Assembly: GCA_961205875.1 (NCBI GenBank) | Contig: OY540813.1 | Location: 20,927,001 to 20,991,000, forward strand | Reading direction: 5' to 3' | Length of the DNA: 64,000 bases | Source: Sialis fuliginosa | Taxonomy: Eukaryota; Arthropoda; Insecta; Megaloptera; Sialidae | In this document: positions 36,303-47,842 of the stretch, one piece after another | How the letters are laid out: every line of letters begins with the position of its first letter | Position numbering within the stretch: position 1 is the stretch's first letter | The notes under the pieces: generated by a model | What the model saw: the letters and a program-made list of their open reading frames with translations, nothing else | Database searches by the model: none | What the model was told of the DNA's origin: nothing | Program-made: the position numbers and the translations under genes

Positions 36303-37109
36303 ATGCATTCAATCGGTTCAAAAAATACCAAATACCAAAATGTCAAAAGTAATATTGCATATTTATTGAAAATAACTTTAGTTACAATCATTATTCAAGA
36401 ATTGTCTTGGAAAAGCTTCTGTGTAAGTGGGGAAAAATACATACACAAAAACACAAATCTCGATAGCAGTTTAAACAACTCTAACTTGGTTATATCGAAT
36501 TTACTCAATATTGAAAGCACTTTCGAAGATTCAGTGAAAAAAGGAGAATACGATCAACAAAATATCACTTTAGATACTCCATACGGAAAATTCCACAACA
36601 ACGCGTTGAAAATGGGTCAGCTAAAAGCCGATACAGCTTACGGTACAATAAAAATTACATTCAACGCTACGTCAGTAACAGATCCCGTACATGTTCTGTT
36701 CAACAGCGTTCAAGACGTGAATTCTTTAAAAGTAGTGACGTCGATTCTTCAAAACATATCTCAATTTGAACTGAAAAGTTCGAACACGTCTGCTATGGCG
36801 ATAAGTCATCTGAAAACATCCTCGTTAATAAACGCAACGACCGAAGGCGAAGTCGCAGTGAATGGGGCGGATAGCAGCACTGGGATGTTTGATAGGGACG
36901 AGGCTCTCGCGCGGGCAGAGATCACGACACTAGCAGTTATATTCGCGCTAACTCTTGCCGGCAACTCGGCCGTGCTACTCGCCCTTTACGCACGCCGGAG
37001 ATTCTCCGGACGTCGTAAATTATCACGGATGTACTTCTTCATCCTGCACCTGAGCGTCGCCGACCTCGTTACGGCATTTTTCAATGTCCTGCCGCAGCTC
37101 GCGTGGGAT
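36303..37109 (+). CDS. Inotocin (oxytocin/vasopressin-like) receptor, first coding exon, partial
   Basis: This is the start of a class A GPCR; it encodes 269 residues, then a donor GTAAGTATT begins at 37110 in phase 0. Residues 18-31 form a hydrophobic stretch that could be a signal peptide. Residues 41-200 are a Ser/Thr/Asn-rich ectodomain with six N-glycosylation sequons (N58, N87, N121, N151, N161, N177). TM1 is about 206-230 with the G-N pair (N221 = 1.50), a basic loop [10 protein letters not shown] follows, and TM2 is about 243-266 with LHLSVADL (D254 = 2.50). The end of the exon, [17 protein letters not shown], is the signature of oxytocin/vasopressin receptors, in which ITFRF-like sequence follows. 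Upstream of the ATG the frame is closed by a TAA, which supports this start. The ligand would be the nonapeptide inotocin and the protein would sit in the plasma membrane. An ectodomain near 205 residues is unusually long for this family. TM3-7 lie outside the exon. Composition is clearly GC-richer from residue 195 on. Confidence 0.85.
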
Positions 37110-37115
37110 GTAAGT
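37110..37115 (+). other. Splice donor of the receptor exon
   Basis: GTAAGT immediately follows the GAT codon of the LAWD motif, the point where oxytocin/vasopressin receptor homology would continue. The frame runs only 12 more codons to TAA, as expected for intron read-through. The intron phase is 0. Confidence 0.85.
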
Positions 37116-37231
37116 ATTACCATATTAATCACGATTTTTTACTTGTAACCGCTGTAGATAAATGTCATAAATAATATTTTCAATTATTCATACTTTTAAA
37201 ATTTTAAAGATATAAAATCTGTAGTCGTAAC

Positions 37232-38722
37232 CAGGGGTGTACCGGAATTCCGGTCGGGATTCACGATTTTATTCCGGTTCCAGTCCTGGCCGGAACAAGT
37301 AAATTTCGACCGGATTTTCCGGAATTTTTAAATTTTATTACTGCTTTTTCATAAATAATATATACCTACGTTATTTTTGTTTCAAAAATCAAACATAAAT
37401 ATAATAATTTTGATATAACAACATTTTATTAGCAAAATTTTGAATGGAAACAATCATTTCATAACACAAATGCAATTTTTTAACATTTTGTGCAACAAAA
37501 GTATGATTATAATTATAACATTAACCTTAAAAAAATAAGTAAATTTCTTTATAATAATATATTAACAAAAATATCATTATATTACGGGCATTGAGTCATA
37601 TCAGGTGGAACAAATTTGAACAGTTGATCGAGAAAAATATTTCAAGAAAAAAAGTTCATATAAACATGTCCGGAAATTCTTCACGAGAGAGCTACAGACT
37701 CTCAAATATTTTGTCTGAAATAAGTTTTTTTTCATATATTGAGCTCATTGCTATACAGTAGTATACACTATACACTGAAATTTTATAATCGGTTTAGTAT
37801 TAAATACGTATTAATACTAAACCGATTATAAAAAGAAAGATCGAGTGAAAATTTTGAAATCGGAGAACAATTTTTCTTTAAAAAATAATCGCAAAGCTTT
37901 TCATATTTTCAATAATAAAACAACTCATGGAAAACTATTTTTGTTAGTCGAGGCGTTAACCAAAACTCAACCACTCAAGTTCAGTATTAAATTTAAGTCA
38001 AGTAAGCTTTGGAAAAAAGAATGGTTGATGTTTAAAATTTTTATATTTATTAAAATTCTTGGCTTATTTTGTTAATGTATAACAGCAATGCTGGCTTTAG
38101 GGAGGGAGACTGGACGACTGCTCGGGGTGGCAGTTCAGAAGTGGCGGCGGATGGCCACATGGATGGAAAAAAAACTAGATATAACTCATACATCCCTGGT
38201 CTAAATAATCATTGGTTGATACTGGAAATCGATAACACATATAATACTAAACCGGGTATCATTTTTAAGTAAGATTATGCAGTATTGTTTATGATAAATG
38301 CACTATAATAGTAATGTATTGGTGCTTTTATTTCGGGTAGTAGGCATTATTTTATCTGTAAAAATTTACACTTCTCTATCGTGAATATGTCTAGATCTGT
38401 TTGTGATTTATCACATTTATAATTTGACACTAAAAATGTAATTACATTCGATCAAGAAGAACGTATGATATACAAACAAATTAAATCAATCGATATTAAG
38501 AAGATTTGTAAAAAATAATATCTTTTATAATATAATGTAGGACTTTACGCCTATATCATTTAAGAAACACCATATTAAATAATGGTATATTAATTTAAAT
38601 TAATAATCTATGTAAAAAACGTACATATATTGTTTTAATTATTATTATTAATTAAAATAAACAAATTTGAAAAAAATTCCGGTTCCGGCCGGATTTTTTT
38701 CGCAAATTCCAGTACACCCCTA
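37232..38722. mobile_element. Non-autonomous hAT element, 1,491 bp, in receptor intron
   Basis: An exact 8-bp duplication, GTCGTAAC, flanks it (37224-37231 and 38723-38730). Ends: left CAGGGGTGTACCGGAATTCC, right (reverse complement) TAGGGGTGTACTGGAATTTG. CAGGGGTG-type termini and 8-bp duplications are hAT hallmarks. Subterminal CCGG-rich sequence occurs at both ends. The interior holds a repeat shared with 22.66 kb (37584-37760), a perfect hairpin (37781-37833), a segment shared with 51.2 kb (37840-37900) and a GC-rich stretch (38090-38170). No transposase was recognised. Confidence 0.9.
37781..37833. repeat. Perfect 23-bp hairpin inside the hAT element
   Basis: Arms 37781-37803 and 37811-37833 are exact reverse complements (core TAATCGGTTTAGTATTAA) with a 7-base loop, ATACGTA. 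It could be the junction of an inserted palindromic repeat or a template-switch product. Confidence 0.9.
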
Positions 38723-38730
38723 GTCGTAAC

Positions 38731-39642
38731 AGTGTAAAAAAATTGTAATATGTACTTCTTTTGGCGCACCGCATGCAAATTTTTCCTGGGCAGAAAATAA
38801 GTCATTTGCGTCAGGCTCGGAAGTGAAACGTTTATTCTGGTAAACTCGAAGAAGGGAGATAAAACTGTTTTCTCAAATACATAACGCTCTCACTCTATCA
38901 GTGGTTTATACTACCGCATACTAGTCTCTGTCAGATTCGATCGAAGTGCGTTATATTTTAGAAACATTTTCTTGGAAAAGATGTACTTTAGGTTGCATAA
39001 TGCAAAATTAATCAGTTGTTTTAAATCCTTAATTATGATGAAATAAATATTTTCTTGTTTCAAATATATTTTTCCGAAATTAAGATTTTAATACATGAAA
39101 GAAGTATTCTATTTATAAAATATACTGGCTTCAAATAAAATATCTTTGAAACAGACAAAAAAATTGTGTAATTAATTTTTTATAAATGTTTCAAAATATT
39201 TTTTTTTAAATCGTAGTTGAAGTATAACTTCTAACGCGTGTACATAAGTACAAACACCTACTTTTTTTAATCCATGCATCGCGGTCATTTTATAAGCAAT
39301 ATAACATATTTTACCAGTTTCACTATCCATTTGTTTGTTATTATAAATTATTATGATAAATTAATTAAACGTTAAACATTATATATTTTAAAATAAAAAT
39401 AAATCCTTCATTTTAGTCTTTATAATCCTAGAGATTTTAAGTATCAATTATTATGTTAGTGTCATCCAAAACTAACTCAATTTTATCAACTTAATGAAGC
39501 ATTAATACTCCATTATCTAATGTGATTTATTTATATAAAAACTATTGAAATATTTATGGAGACTGTTGTAAAAGTTTAACAATAAATCAAGTATACCAAC
39601 CGTGGATCAATGCAGTTATTTTATTTCCATATAAAAGAGTAT
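38731..39642. other. Intron sequence, AT-rich
   Basis: No exon seen. A slightly GC-richer stretch at 38758-38860 (TTTTGGCGCACCGCATGC) has stops in all plus frames and no conserved receptor motif. Confidence 0.5.
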
Positions 39643-40622
39643 ACCGGGTGTTATAATAAAACCTTTAGAATTTATATTTCGAACAGTAAGCAGACAAACT
39701 TTTCAGACAAAAGCTACTCATAATATTTTTTATTTTTAAGTATTTTTTATCTTTTTTTAATGATAATGATGAAACCTATATTTTTGTTTTGAGGATCTGA
39801 TTTTTCGTTAGAAAAAACTTTGGTCTGATTCATTTTTTAATCCGAAGCGTTTGTTTTTTACAGATAAATGTTTCTTAGTTTTTGTCACTCATTGTTCGAA
39901 CCAGATCTTTAACATAAAAATAAATTTTTAGAAAGAACACCAAAGTCACCATTAAGTTACCTACAAAAAAACTTAAAAAGATTTTGTCTACATAAATAGC
40001 TTACTTTTCGAAAAAAACAACACAACGTTGTATTTTTATACACCTGTCACACTAGTTTTTAAATATAAAAAAATATAATATTGATTGAAAAGTTTTTTTT
40101 ATTGTTTCGTTATTAAAGAAAGATAAAAAGCAAATTCGATTTTCCAATTTATTAACGAAATAGAAACGATATTCTTTTGTGATTGTAATAATAAAAAATA
40201 AAAATCAGAAAAATAGCACAGTTGTATTTTAGCTTCAGGCATATTTTATGTCTAGACATATTGGAAAATAAATATTGTTTAAAATTTTGGCTGTGAGGGA
40301 GAAATCGAATAGTAATATTTATTTGTTAATTTTTCGTGGTTTTCGATGATATTTGAAGGTCAACACCATTTTTTTAAATAAGAACCTATAGTTTATATTT
40401 AATAATCGTATTTTACGTGAAAAAAAAATACGAATCTTTCATTGGGCATTTTTTTGAACAACTTAAACATTCTAAGATTTCAAACAAAACAATTCAAAAC
40501 AAAATAATTTTTTTTCTCAGAAACCAATAACTGTTCGATTTCTCCGTCACAACCAAACATTTTTGACAAATATGCGATTGTTCTGAAATAAAAATGTGTA
40601 ACAGTTTAAATACCACCCTGTA
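39643..40622. mobile_element. Possible non-autonomous DNA element, about 980 bp
   Basis: The left end TACCGGGTGTTATAATAAA and the right end (reverse complement) TACAGGGTGGTATTTAAAC are similar and each lies next to TA. A clearer internal inverted pair, TGTGAGGGAGAAATCGAA (about 40290) and TTCGATTTCTCCGTCACA (about 40536), supports a palindromic repeat. No ORF. The outer boundaries are uncertain. Confidence 0.45.
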
Positions 40623-42775
40623 TAGTAACGGAGCATTAAATTCGAATCTTATGTAAAATTCATATAATTAATTTAAAATACAAACTAGCTTTGTTAAACG
40701 GAGCAGAAGAAATAGCGTGGCTAGTAACAAAAAGTTCCAAAAATAATTACCCTTACTTTCGCTTCTTCCATACATTAGTTTCTATTTTTCAACGCAATCA
40801 AAAAAAAATTCAATGTTTGAAAAAATAAAAAGCTTTATAAAAGATACTAAAAGACATTTTGCACTACAGATTTTATTAAATTCATAAATTACAATTAATT
40901 AAAGTAAATTTGTACAATACAAATTTTCATTTTACTGTAAATGTATTTTGTCACATTCACAAAAGTGAACTTTAACCCATTAAGCACTAATGTTTCGAAA
41001 ACGCAAAATAATAATTATTATTTTTGTGTTAATTTTTTTTTTGTAAAATAGTGTATTATTGTTCCTAAGTGAATTTTATATAATTAGTTACATGAAAAAC
41101 AATAATAAAGATTACTTTTGATAAAATATATTTCTTCAAGTTTCAAAGAATTTTCATATTATCAGCAAACAGCTATAAAATTCAAATTATTCATAGTAAT
41201 TGAAATTTGTTTACATTCAACTATAAAACATTCTTCTTAAAAATAATTAAACATTTTGTCACATTTCATAATGTTAAATCTTGATATTTAATAGATGGAT
41301 GTCTAAGGATTTCAATTTGACCTATAGTGATCACATATTTGAATATAATAATTTGGAAATAGCCCATCTAATTTATGACGAAACGTTGATGGAATCAACT
41401 AGCAAAAGAATATAGCTTACACCCAGAATCGCTAAATAGTATAGTTGTTTAAATGAAAATAATATAGAGATTTTGGTACCTACTAAATGGATTCTATTTA
41501 TTATTTATCTAAACAATTTTCAGTACTTCTTAAATTATGTTTTTACTATCTCAGCCAGAAATGGGTTAAGAATTTCAAATATTAGAAAATTCCACAAAAC
41601 CAGTAGCATAAAGATATTTTATATGCCCGCTCAAGATTGCAAATTAGCAATAAAAAGCACCAGTTACATCTCATGAAGATCATTAAATAATATTACAGCA
41701 AATCCCATAACTTTTAGTTATGTCACTACATACCGAGCTTAGAGCTAAGAATACGAATGATTTTTGTTCACGATTATGCAGGCTTACGAATTCACTTTAT
41801 TTTACTCACGCCCGTTCATGAACGACTAACTATATAAAATCAAGATCACTAATTTAATTAATTTTCTCACGCACTATTTAAATATGTTTAAAATCGGGAA
41901 CAAATAAAATTCTATTTAAGAAAAAAAGTAAAATAAATCATTACTACGCCAAAAAAATAACATAAAAGTATATGTCATGCGTGATTCGGGTCTCGCTCTA
42001 TAAGTGTATCGTACTACATTTTAATTTATTATACTATATATTTGAATTTAACCATTTTAAGGGACACTAATTGTAAGTAATATCTTGAACATATATTTTC
42101 AATTTTAATTTAGATATCCATTCCCTTACAGGTTCGTTAAAATAGCTTAAGCCAATATGTACTCATCATAGAAATTAAACTAGCACTGGACAAATAAAAT
42201 TAAAACGGACAAACATTTTCAAAATCGCCCATATTTACGTTGAGTCAAGTCGTGACCCGATATGACAAGAAAAACTCACGATCTGCGCCCATATACGTAC
42301 CTATTAATTAAAATTGAATTATTATGATGGTACTCGTATTAATTTTAGAAAATTCCATATAAACTTATTACAAACCAAGCACAAAATATATGAAAAGTTA
42401 ATTAAAAAAGAAACATTGCGAACTTAATATATTGTTGAAACTTCGTAAAAACTCAATTTCACATTCCATATATTATTATATAACGAATACTTACTAAAGA
42501 CTTTTTTTTTAAACGATTTGCTACAACCATTTTATTTTCGCGTTCAACCTACATAGATTCTAGAACTATATATTAACAATCAAATACCTGTTTACTTCTT
42601 ATTCTTAATGTTCGGTATTCAAAAATCATTTTAACAAACTTTTTTGTATGTAAAATAGATGTTAGATTAAGTTATTTTATTTTATTTTTAATAAATCGTT
42701 TCGTTTTACTTATCTTATTTACGAGAATATACCTTATTGTTACCTTTGACTTCGTCGTCCTGAGTAAAAATTAAC
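40623..42775. other. Intron sequence, AT-rich, no exon seen
   Basis: No gene or repeat ends recognised. ORFs such as 41473-41676 are low-complexity and without family. Confidence 0.5.
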
Positions 42776-43022
42776 GATGGCCATACAACGGCCGCCGTTT
42801 AATTTTTTTGCTCAGGCGTACAATAGTCAAATACCGCCCGTTTGGCGGAAAAACTCAGCCTTACAAAATGTCATTCTATTATATGACAGCCATACGATTG
42901 CTGTACGGCCGAGATAAAACTGTACGACCATAGTATGGCCATCATATAGCAGAATTAAATTTTATAAGGCCGAGTTTTTTCGACAAACGGGTGATGTTTG
43001 ACCGTTTTACGGCCACCATTTA
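42776..43022. mobile_element. Palindromic MITE, about 247 bp
   Basis: Inverted arms: left GATGGCCATACAACGGCC then GCCCGTTTGGCGGAAAAACT and CAGCCTTACAAAAT; right (reverse complement) AATGGTGGCCGTAAAACGG, ACCCGTTTGTCGAAAAAACT and CGGCCTTATAAAAT. Much richer in GC than its flanks. No target duplication fixed. Confidence 0.7.
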
Positions 43023-44290
43023 TTTCTTTGCTGTATTCTAGTTAATATAAATTCACCATGAATTATTTATTTTATTATTATTAATTCCTTTTAATTTCGT
43101 AAGGTTTTGGAGGGGGGAGAGTTCATCAAACATTATGAATCCTTACGTGGGTTAAAGGGGGCGTAAAAACGGTGCTTATTTAAGCTTTTTTTCTATTTAT
43201 GTTGAAATACATCAATTTAAACCAGTTTAAATCATTTAATTTTTTAATCAATGTATTTTGCTACACTAGGTACACAAAAATTAAAAAATTTAATGAAAAT
43301 CTTACGTAAGAAAGGGGGGGGGGTCAAAAATTTCAATAACCGCCATTACTTTATTAATGTACACTACCTGAACAAATATTTTAAAATGTATTACACAACT
43401 TGTCTTCTTATAAGTAAATAAGGAAAATACTATATAGGTATATGAACTTATTACAAAATCACTGAAGTTTCCATGTTGCGAACTGTTATAATTTATAAAT
43501 AAACTTTAAAGAAACGTTATCAATTTATCTTACCATACAATATAAAACCTGAGAAATTTATACAGATCTTTTTAAATATTTAACTTTGTTATAAGAACCT
43601 ACATATAAATTAAATTCCATGTTTGTAAAAATTACAATAAAAAATCTAGAACTTGAAAATATGACAAAAAAATTTAAATTCTGCCGACGTAGATTAAAAT
43701 TATACACATAAACCATCGACCTTTTCACAGTGAAATCAAAATTTTTCACAATCACGTGATTTGCATAAAATATTAATATATATTTTTTTTATTACATAAC
43801 TATTTGTATTATACCGTATGTTCATTTTCAAACTTTCCACCTAAATATTTTTGAACTAAGTATTTAAAAAAAATGTTATACATAATAATTTGGTTTTCAG
43901 GGAACAACAAAATGACGCTAATCATTATTGATTTAGTGGACGTTTTTATGGGCAAATAAGGTCAACATTTATTTTCAAATGGAAATTTATAATTTTTATT
44001 ACGTGAAAAATGTCATGAAGAAATACAAACAGCTTTTGTCTTGAATAATTTTTTTGTATGACTTCATTTTTCCAAGACATTTAACAAAATAATTAGAATT
44101 TTGTATTTTCATTACATTTTTATTCAGAAATCATCAATTTTAGAGAAAAGTGTAAAAAAACTAATTATGTTTATTTTGATCTTATAGAACTAAGGAAATT
44201 TCATTTTTATTTATTTTAATTTAAATGCTCACAGATAACGTGAACTATAAGATTCGAAACTTTTTTCAAAAATGAACATACAATATAGAT
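43023..44290. other. Intron sequence with G-run repeat fragments
   Basis: 43095-43345 contains TTGGAGGGGGGAGAG, CTTACGTGGGTTAAAGGGGG and CTTACGTAAGAAAGGGGGGG, fragments resembling the G-rich MITE type at 31.6 kb. The rest is AT-rich and non-coding. Confidence 0.45.
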
Positions 44291-44520
44291 CAGTGGTGGC
44301 GAACCTTTTTGAGCTTGCGTGTCATGAGTTTTTATTTTTTGTGCAATATTATGCAGCGTGCCTATAAGAAAATTATAAAGTATCCTGTTTGCGTAGTTTA
44401 AAAAAAAAATATGAAAAATAAAATATAATAAAAAATACACTCCTTTTATTAGGTATAATATATGTATGTACATAAGTATGTAAATTAAAAAACAATGAAA
44501 GAAAATCAAAAAATTATTCA
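44291..44520 (+). mobile_element. hAT terminus fragment
   Basis: CAGTGGTGGCGAACCTTTTT at 44292 followed by GAGCTTGCGTGTCA is a classic hAT element left end found across animals. I did not find its partner end, so the element is truncated or interrupted. A second hAT-like end, CAGTGTTTACCAAAGTT, lies at 44849. Confidence 0.55.
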
Positions 44521-44572
44521 TTTTAATTGATCAAAAAATAAAATTTAATGTGATTTTTGCATTTGTATGGCA

Positions 44573-44621
44573 TTATCCGATTTTTGATGATCTATATTAT
44601 AGATCATCAAAAATCGGATAA
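44573..44621. repeat. Perfect 24-bp palindrome with a 1-base spacer
   Basis: TATCCGATTTTTGATGATCT and its flanking bases (44573-44596) are followed by a single T and the exact reverse complement (44598-44621). Such a long arm with almost no loop is unstable in most DNA, so it is probably recent. It lies between two hAT-like ends. Confidence 0.9.
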
Positions 44622-44957
44622 AACAATTTCCTCTGAAATGCAGAAATACCTATACTAAACATTTTTCTTGTTCCTTTAGTAAGCGAATTTATTGAAATGA
44701 CATTTTATATGAAGATGACATAAAAAATAAAGCATTATATTTAGATAACGTACTAAAATGTAATGTCAGACTTTTCCATCATGTTAAAAAAATCACAGTA
44801 ATTATCTCTATTGTTACATATAAAATATTATGATTATTCTCTACAGCAGTGTTTACCAAAGTTAAAATACCCCCTATTTCTTTTAAATCGGACGAATCTA
44901 TTAAAAACCCATACAATGTTTACAAATGAAAATAAATTATAATCACTATGAAAATCA

Positions 44958-45201
44958 TTATTGAGAACTTTCAACTTGCATCAGTCTGTATATTTCAAAT
45001 CTATCCTTAACGATGCGAAACACATTTTGAAGCATTTAAAAAGATGTCCTGCACTGACAGCTGAATATGTTCCTTAAGCTCAGCTAAACTATCGATCTCC
45101 CACCTTGTCGTATATGAATCCAGTTCATACCGTTCCAAGTGATCACTTTGTCTGAACGACCAGGTCTGTGAAATTTCATCGTATTTTTTTTCTGATTTCA
45201 T
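44958..45201 (-). pseudogene. C-terminal remnant of a DUF4817-type mariner-superfamily transposase
   Basis: On the minus strand the open frame reads DHLERYELDSYTTRWEIDSL, then AELKEHIQLSVQDI. After a one-base frameshift it continues MLQNVFRIVKDRFEIYRLMQ and stops at TAA (44958-44960). This matches the end of mariner-like transposases after the last catalytic Asp: a (PLDYFLW)-like segment, a xxIDxLxELKxxI helix, then MLxNVxRxxxxRF. The PLDYFLW-like segment is corrupted and everything before it is missing. It is another copy of the type seen at 3.4 and 46.5 kb, on the opposite strand. Confidence 0.7.
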
Positions 45202-45276
45202 TAAATCGAAATCCTTTGATACGGGATGTTACAATAAAGATGATTTCTTTTTTTTTGTGTATTTGTTATTGTTATT

Positions 45277-45552
45277 AGAGTTCTCTTCGCTTGCATAGAC
45301 TGCGGAATGATTGTTTAGGATTTAAAAAAAATATAGTTGAACTATTTTATATCTTTTTACTCTACAGAATTATTTACTACATTATATTGATCAATATTTA
45401 ATGGTTTAGGCAGCGTATTGCAATATTGCAAAAGAGTGCGCTAGCGGCAAACTTTTTTCCAACTTAATTTACTATTATCATCACTGCTTATTTCTTATGT
45501 TACCAACGTAACAAAATATATATTAAAACCTGTGCAAAGAACATTTTGCGTT
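45277..45552 (+). mobile_element. Partial copy of the TACTAGC-type repeat
   Basis: Aligned to 18482-19210: TTCGCTTGCATAGACTGCGG, TTTAGGATTTAAAAAA then ATATAGTTGAA, GGTTTAGGCAGCGTATT, GCGGCAAAC, AATTTACTATTATCATCACT and TTATGTTACC occur in the same order. It lacks the GACAGACA tail and is internally shortened by about 450 bp. Confidence 0.75.
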
Positions 45553-46480
45553 TTATAATACATACATATTATATAGATATTGAACATGTTAAACATTGAA
45601 CATAAATAGATAGCTAATTCTGGGACAGACTGTATATAAACTTAACTAATTCATCGGTAAAACGGAATTTATAAACATAATCAAACATCTACTAAATGTC
45701 AATATCACGGTGTTGCTTCAAATCCAAAGTGCTGATTCCAAGAGAAATGAAAATTAATTTGTCGAAATAGACATTAATATAGGTATACTATATTATATCT
45801 TGAAGAATATTAACAATATTAATAACATAAAACTTAAAATCAATATAAGTAATATAGAAAACTTTAAAATCTTAATATGAGGTACATTATTTTTTACATT
45901 TACTATTTGCAATCATATTTAATTTCAACTTAATTCAAACATTTTAGTATTTTATAGTAGACAATAAAAATAAAATAAAATGATTTTTTAAACAAACAAA
46001 CGAAATTGTCTTTTATTGGAATTTCTCACGTTTTCCTACTGAACCGTAATAATACATTTATAAACAATCAAATATGTGAATAACTTTGAAAATGTTTTGT
46101 ATGGTAGATTTCTTAAACTACTTTCTTAGTTGACAAAACTTCTCAAATTACCCAATATATCTTTTCCAATTTATTAAATTTACTGAAAATACTTCACATG
46201 ATTGCTTTATTAAATTGAATTGTTTTATGTTGGTACCTATGTACGCAGTATATCAATGCTATTATTATTTTATTACGTATGGAAATATTTAGGGAAAATT
46301 AGGTTTTGGATATTTCAGAATCTGTTTTCCAATCTGGCATATACATTTATACATGTATGTACTACCTATGTACGTGGTATTTGAAGGTATCAATAAATAG
46401 AATTTTTTAATTTTTAACATTTAAGCCTAATTTAAATTATTTCTAAGATGTTATTGATTTAAAGAAAATTAGTAACTGTC
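45553..46480. other. Intron sequence, AT-rich
   Basis: No exon or repeat ends seen. Confidence 0.5.
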
Positions 46481-46823
46481 ATGGCTTTAACAAATTTAAA
46501 AGTGATCCAAACGTATTATGATAATGGTCGACGTTCTGCAAAAAATACATTTCGCCCACTGCGTGATTTTTTCGATTAACATAACCGGCTATCTGAGAAC
46601 AACAAACCGTTTGGGGTACTGAAAATCCACATGCTATTCAAGAAAAACTTCTGCTCTCACAACAAGTCAGTGTTTAGTGCGATTTATGGGCTGGGGAGTC
46701 ATCGGACCGTTCTTATTCGAAAAAGATGCCGGTAACGCTGTTATGATGAACGATAAACGTTATCGTGACATAATAATAAACTTTTTATGGCCTGAATTGG
46801 ATGATATGAACTTTGGTGATTTC
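46481..46823 (+). pseudogene. Internally deleted DUF4817-type transposase
   Basis: It opens with ATG and 32 codons including KVIQTYYDNGRRSAKNTF then RPLRDFF, which is the start of the DUF4817 helix-turn-helix, and stops at TAA (46577). After a deletion it resumes at 46612 in another frame with WGTENPHAIQEKLLLSQQVS, meets TAG at 46675, and shifts again to GWGVIGPFLFEKDAGNAVMM then NDKRYRDIIINFLWPELDDM. These are the conserved core segments of the transposase. The middle of the DNA-binding domain and the first catalytic Asp are lost, as are the C-terminal parts. The copy is clearly dead. It is in intron sequence of the receptor, same strand. Confidence 0.85.
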
Positions 46824-47842
46824 GCTTTATTTTTTCATTCAAAATAATCAAGGTGACATTAATTTGAAACTGAAATTTGGTTTTTCCACACAATATGTGT
46901 CTCTATACCTTTTTTACATCCATCAAAAGTTTTATAAAAGTATCTAATGTAGTTTCGGAAAAAAACATATTTTTCAAAAATCTTGATCATTCTGTATATC
47001 ACGGACCTATATTTATTTGATTTTTTTGTTTTAAAATCATACACAGATTAATCCTTTTCAATATTATAAACACGCTATATATACATTTTACTTCGACATG
47101 CATGTCGTCAAATCTATCTGTTGTTTCTGACTAATTGTATCCTTCTAAAGGGCAAATCAATTTAAATAACTATTATTATTATTATTATTATTATATTGAT
47201 TCTGTAAGAATAACGAGTTTTTAACAGTACTGTACATGCATTTACGACACACGTAGAAGATTATGAAGTATACCGCAGTCGTATCTACGCAAAGATAAAT
47301 GTTACCGCAATTTCATGTTCAAAAATGTATGTGCTTCATAAATATCACTATAACCACTGCAAGACGGCAACCTTTTAAAGGGTTACTGAAAGTTTTTCCT
47401 GTAATTTATTGTTTGTTTAGTTAATTACTATCCATCATTTTGGATGTCGTAATTAGAAAGATCGTGTTATTTTAATGACGAGGTATTTGCAGGTAGTTGA
47501 AATAAATTATGACATATTTGTTGGCTAATGACAGTTCGTAAATGACATGACATAATGATTTTTGTTTTTGGTATCAATGGCGGTGTACGTTTTATCATAA
47601 TTATTTTTAAAATTTTAAAACATTCGGTGTATAATCAATTTTCTTATACTCTACAATAGTGTAGGCGGGTTACGACTATTTTTTAATTTGAATTCAAGAT
47701 ACCTACAAAAACATTTGATGGTATTTTTCATTAAAAAAAATTACATTTCGAACTGCAACGTAACTAAAATTAATCCAAATAATTTGGTAATTTTGTTGCC
47801 TATAATTTCTTTTCTCTAACGATTTATAAAAATTTAACATTA
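46824..47842. other. Intron sequence with an ATT microsatellite
   Basis: (ATT)n at 47171-47193. The 46859-47044 minus-strand ORF probably belongs to decayed element sequence following the transposase. No exon seen. Confidence 0.45.

Noticed and set aside
37110..37148. Continuation of the receptor ORF past LAWD to TAA
   Set aside because: The extra 12 codons ([12 protein letters not shown]) begin at a consensus GTAAGT donor and do not match the family, so they are intron.
38758..38870. GC-richer intron patch considered as the next receptor exon
   Set aside because: Stops in all three plus frames and no ITFRF or TM3 motif.
44216..44521. 101-codon minus-strand ORF
   Set aside because: Overlaps a hAT terminus, dominated by AT-rich hydrophobic codons, no domain.
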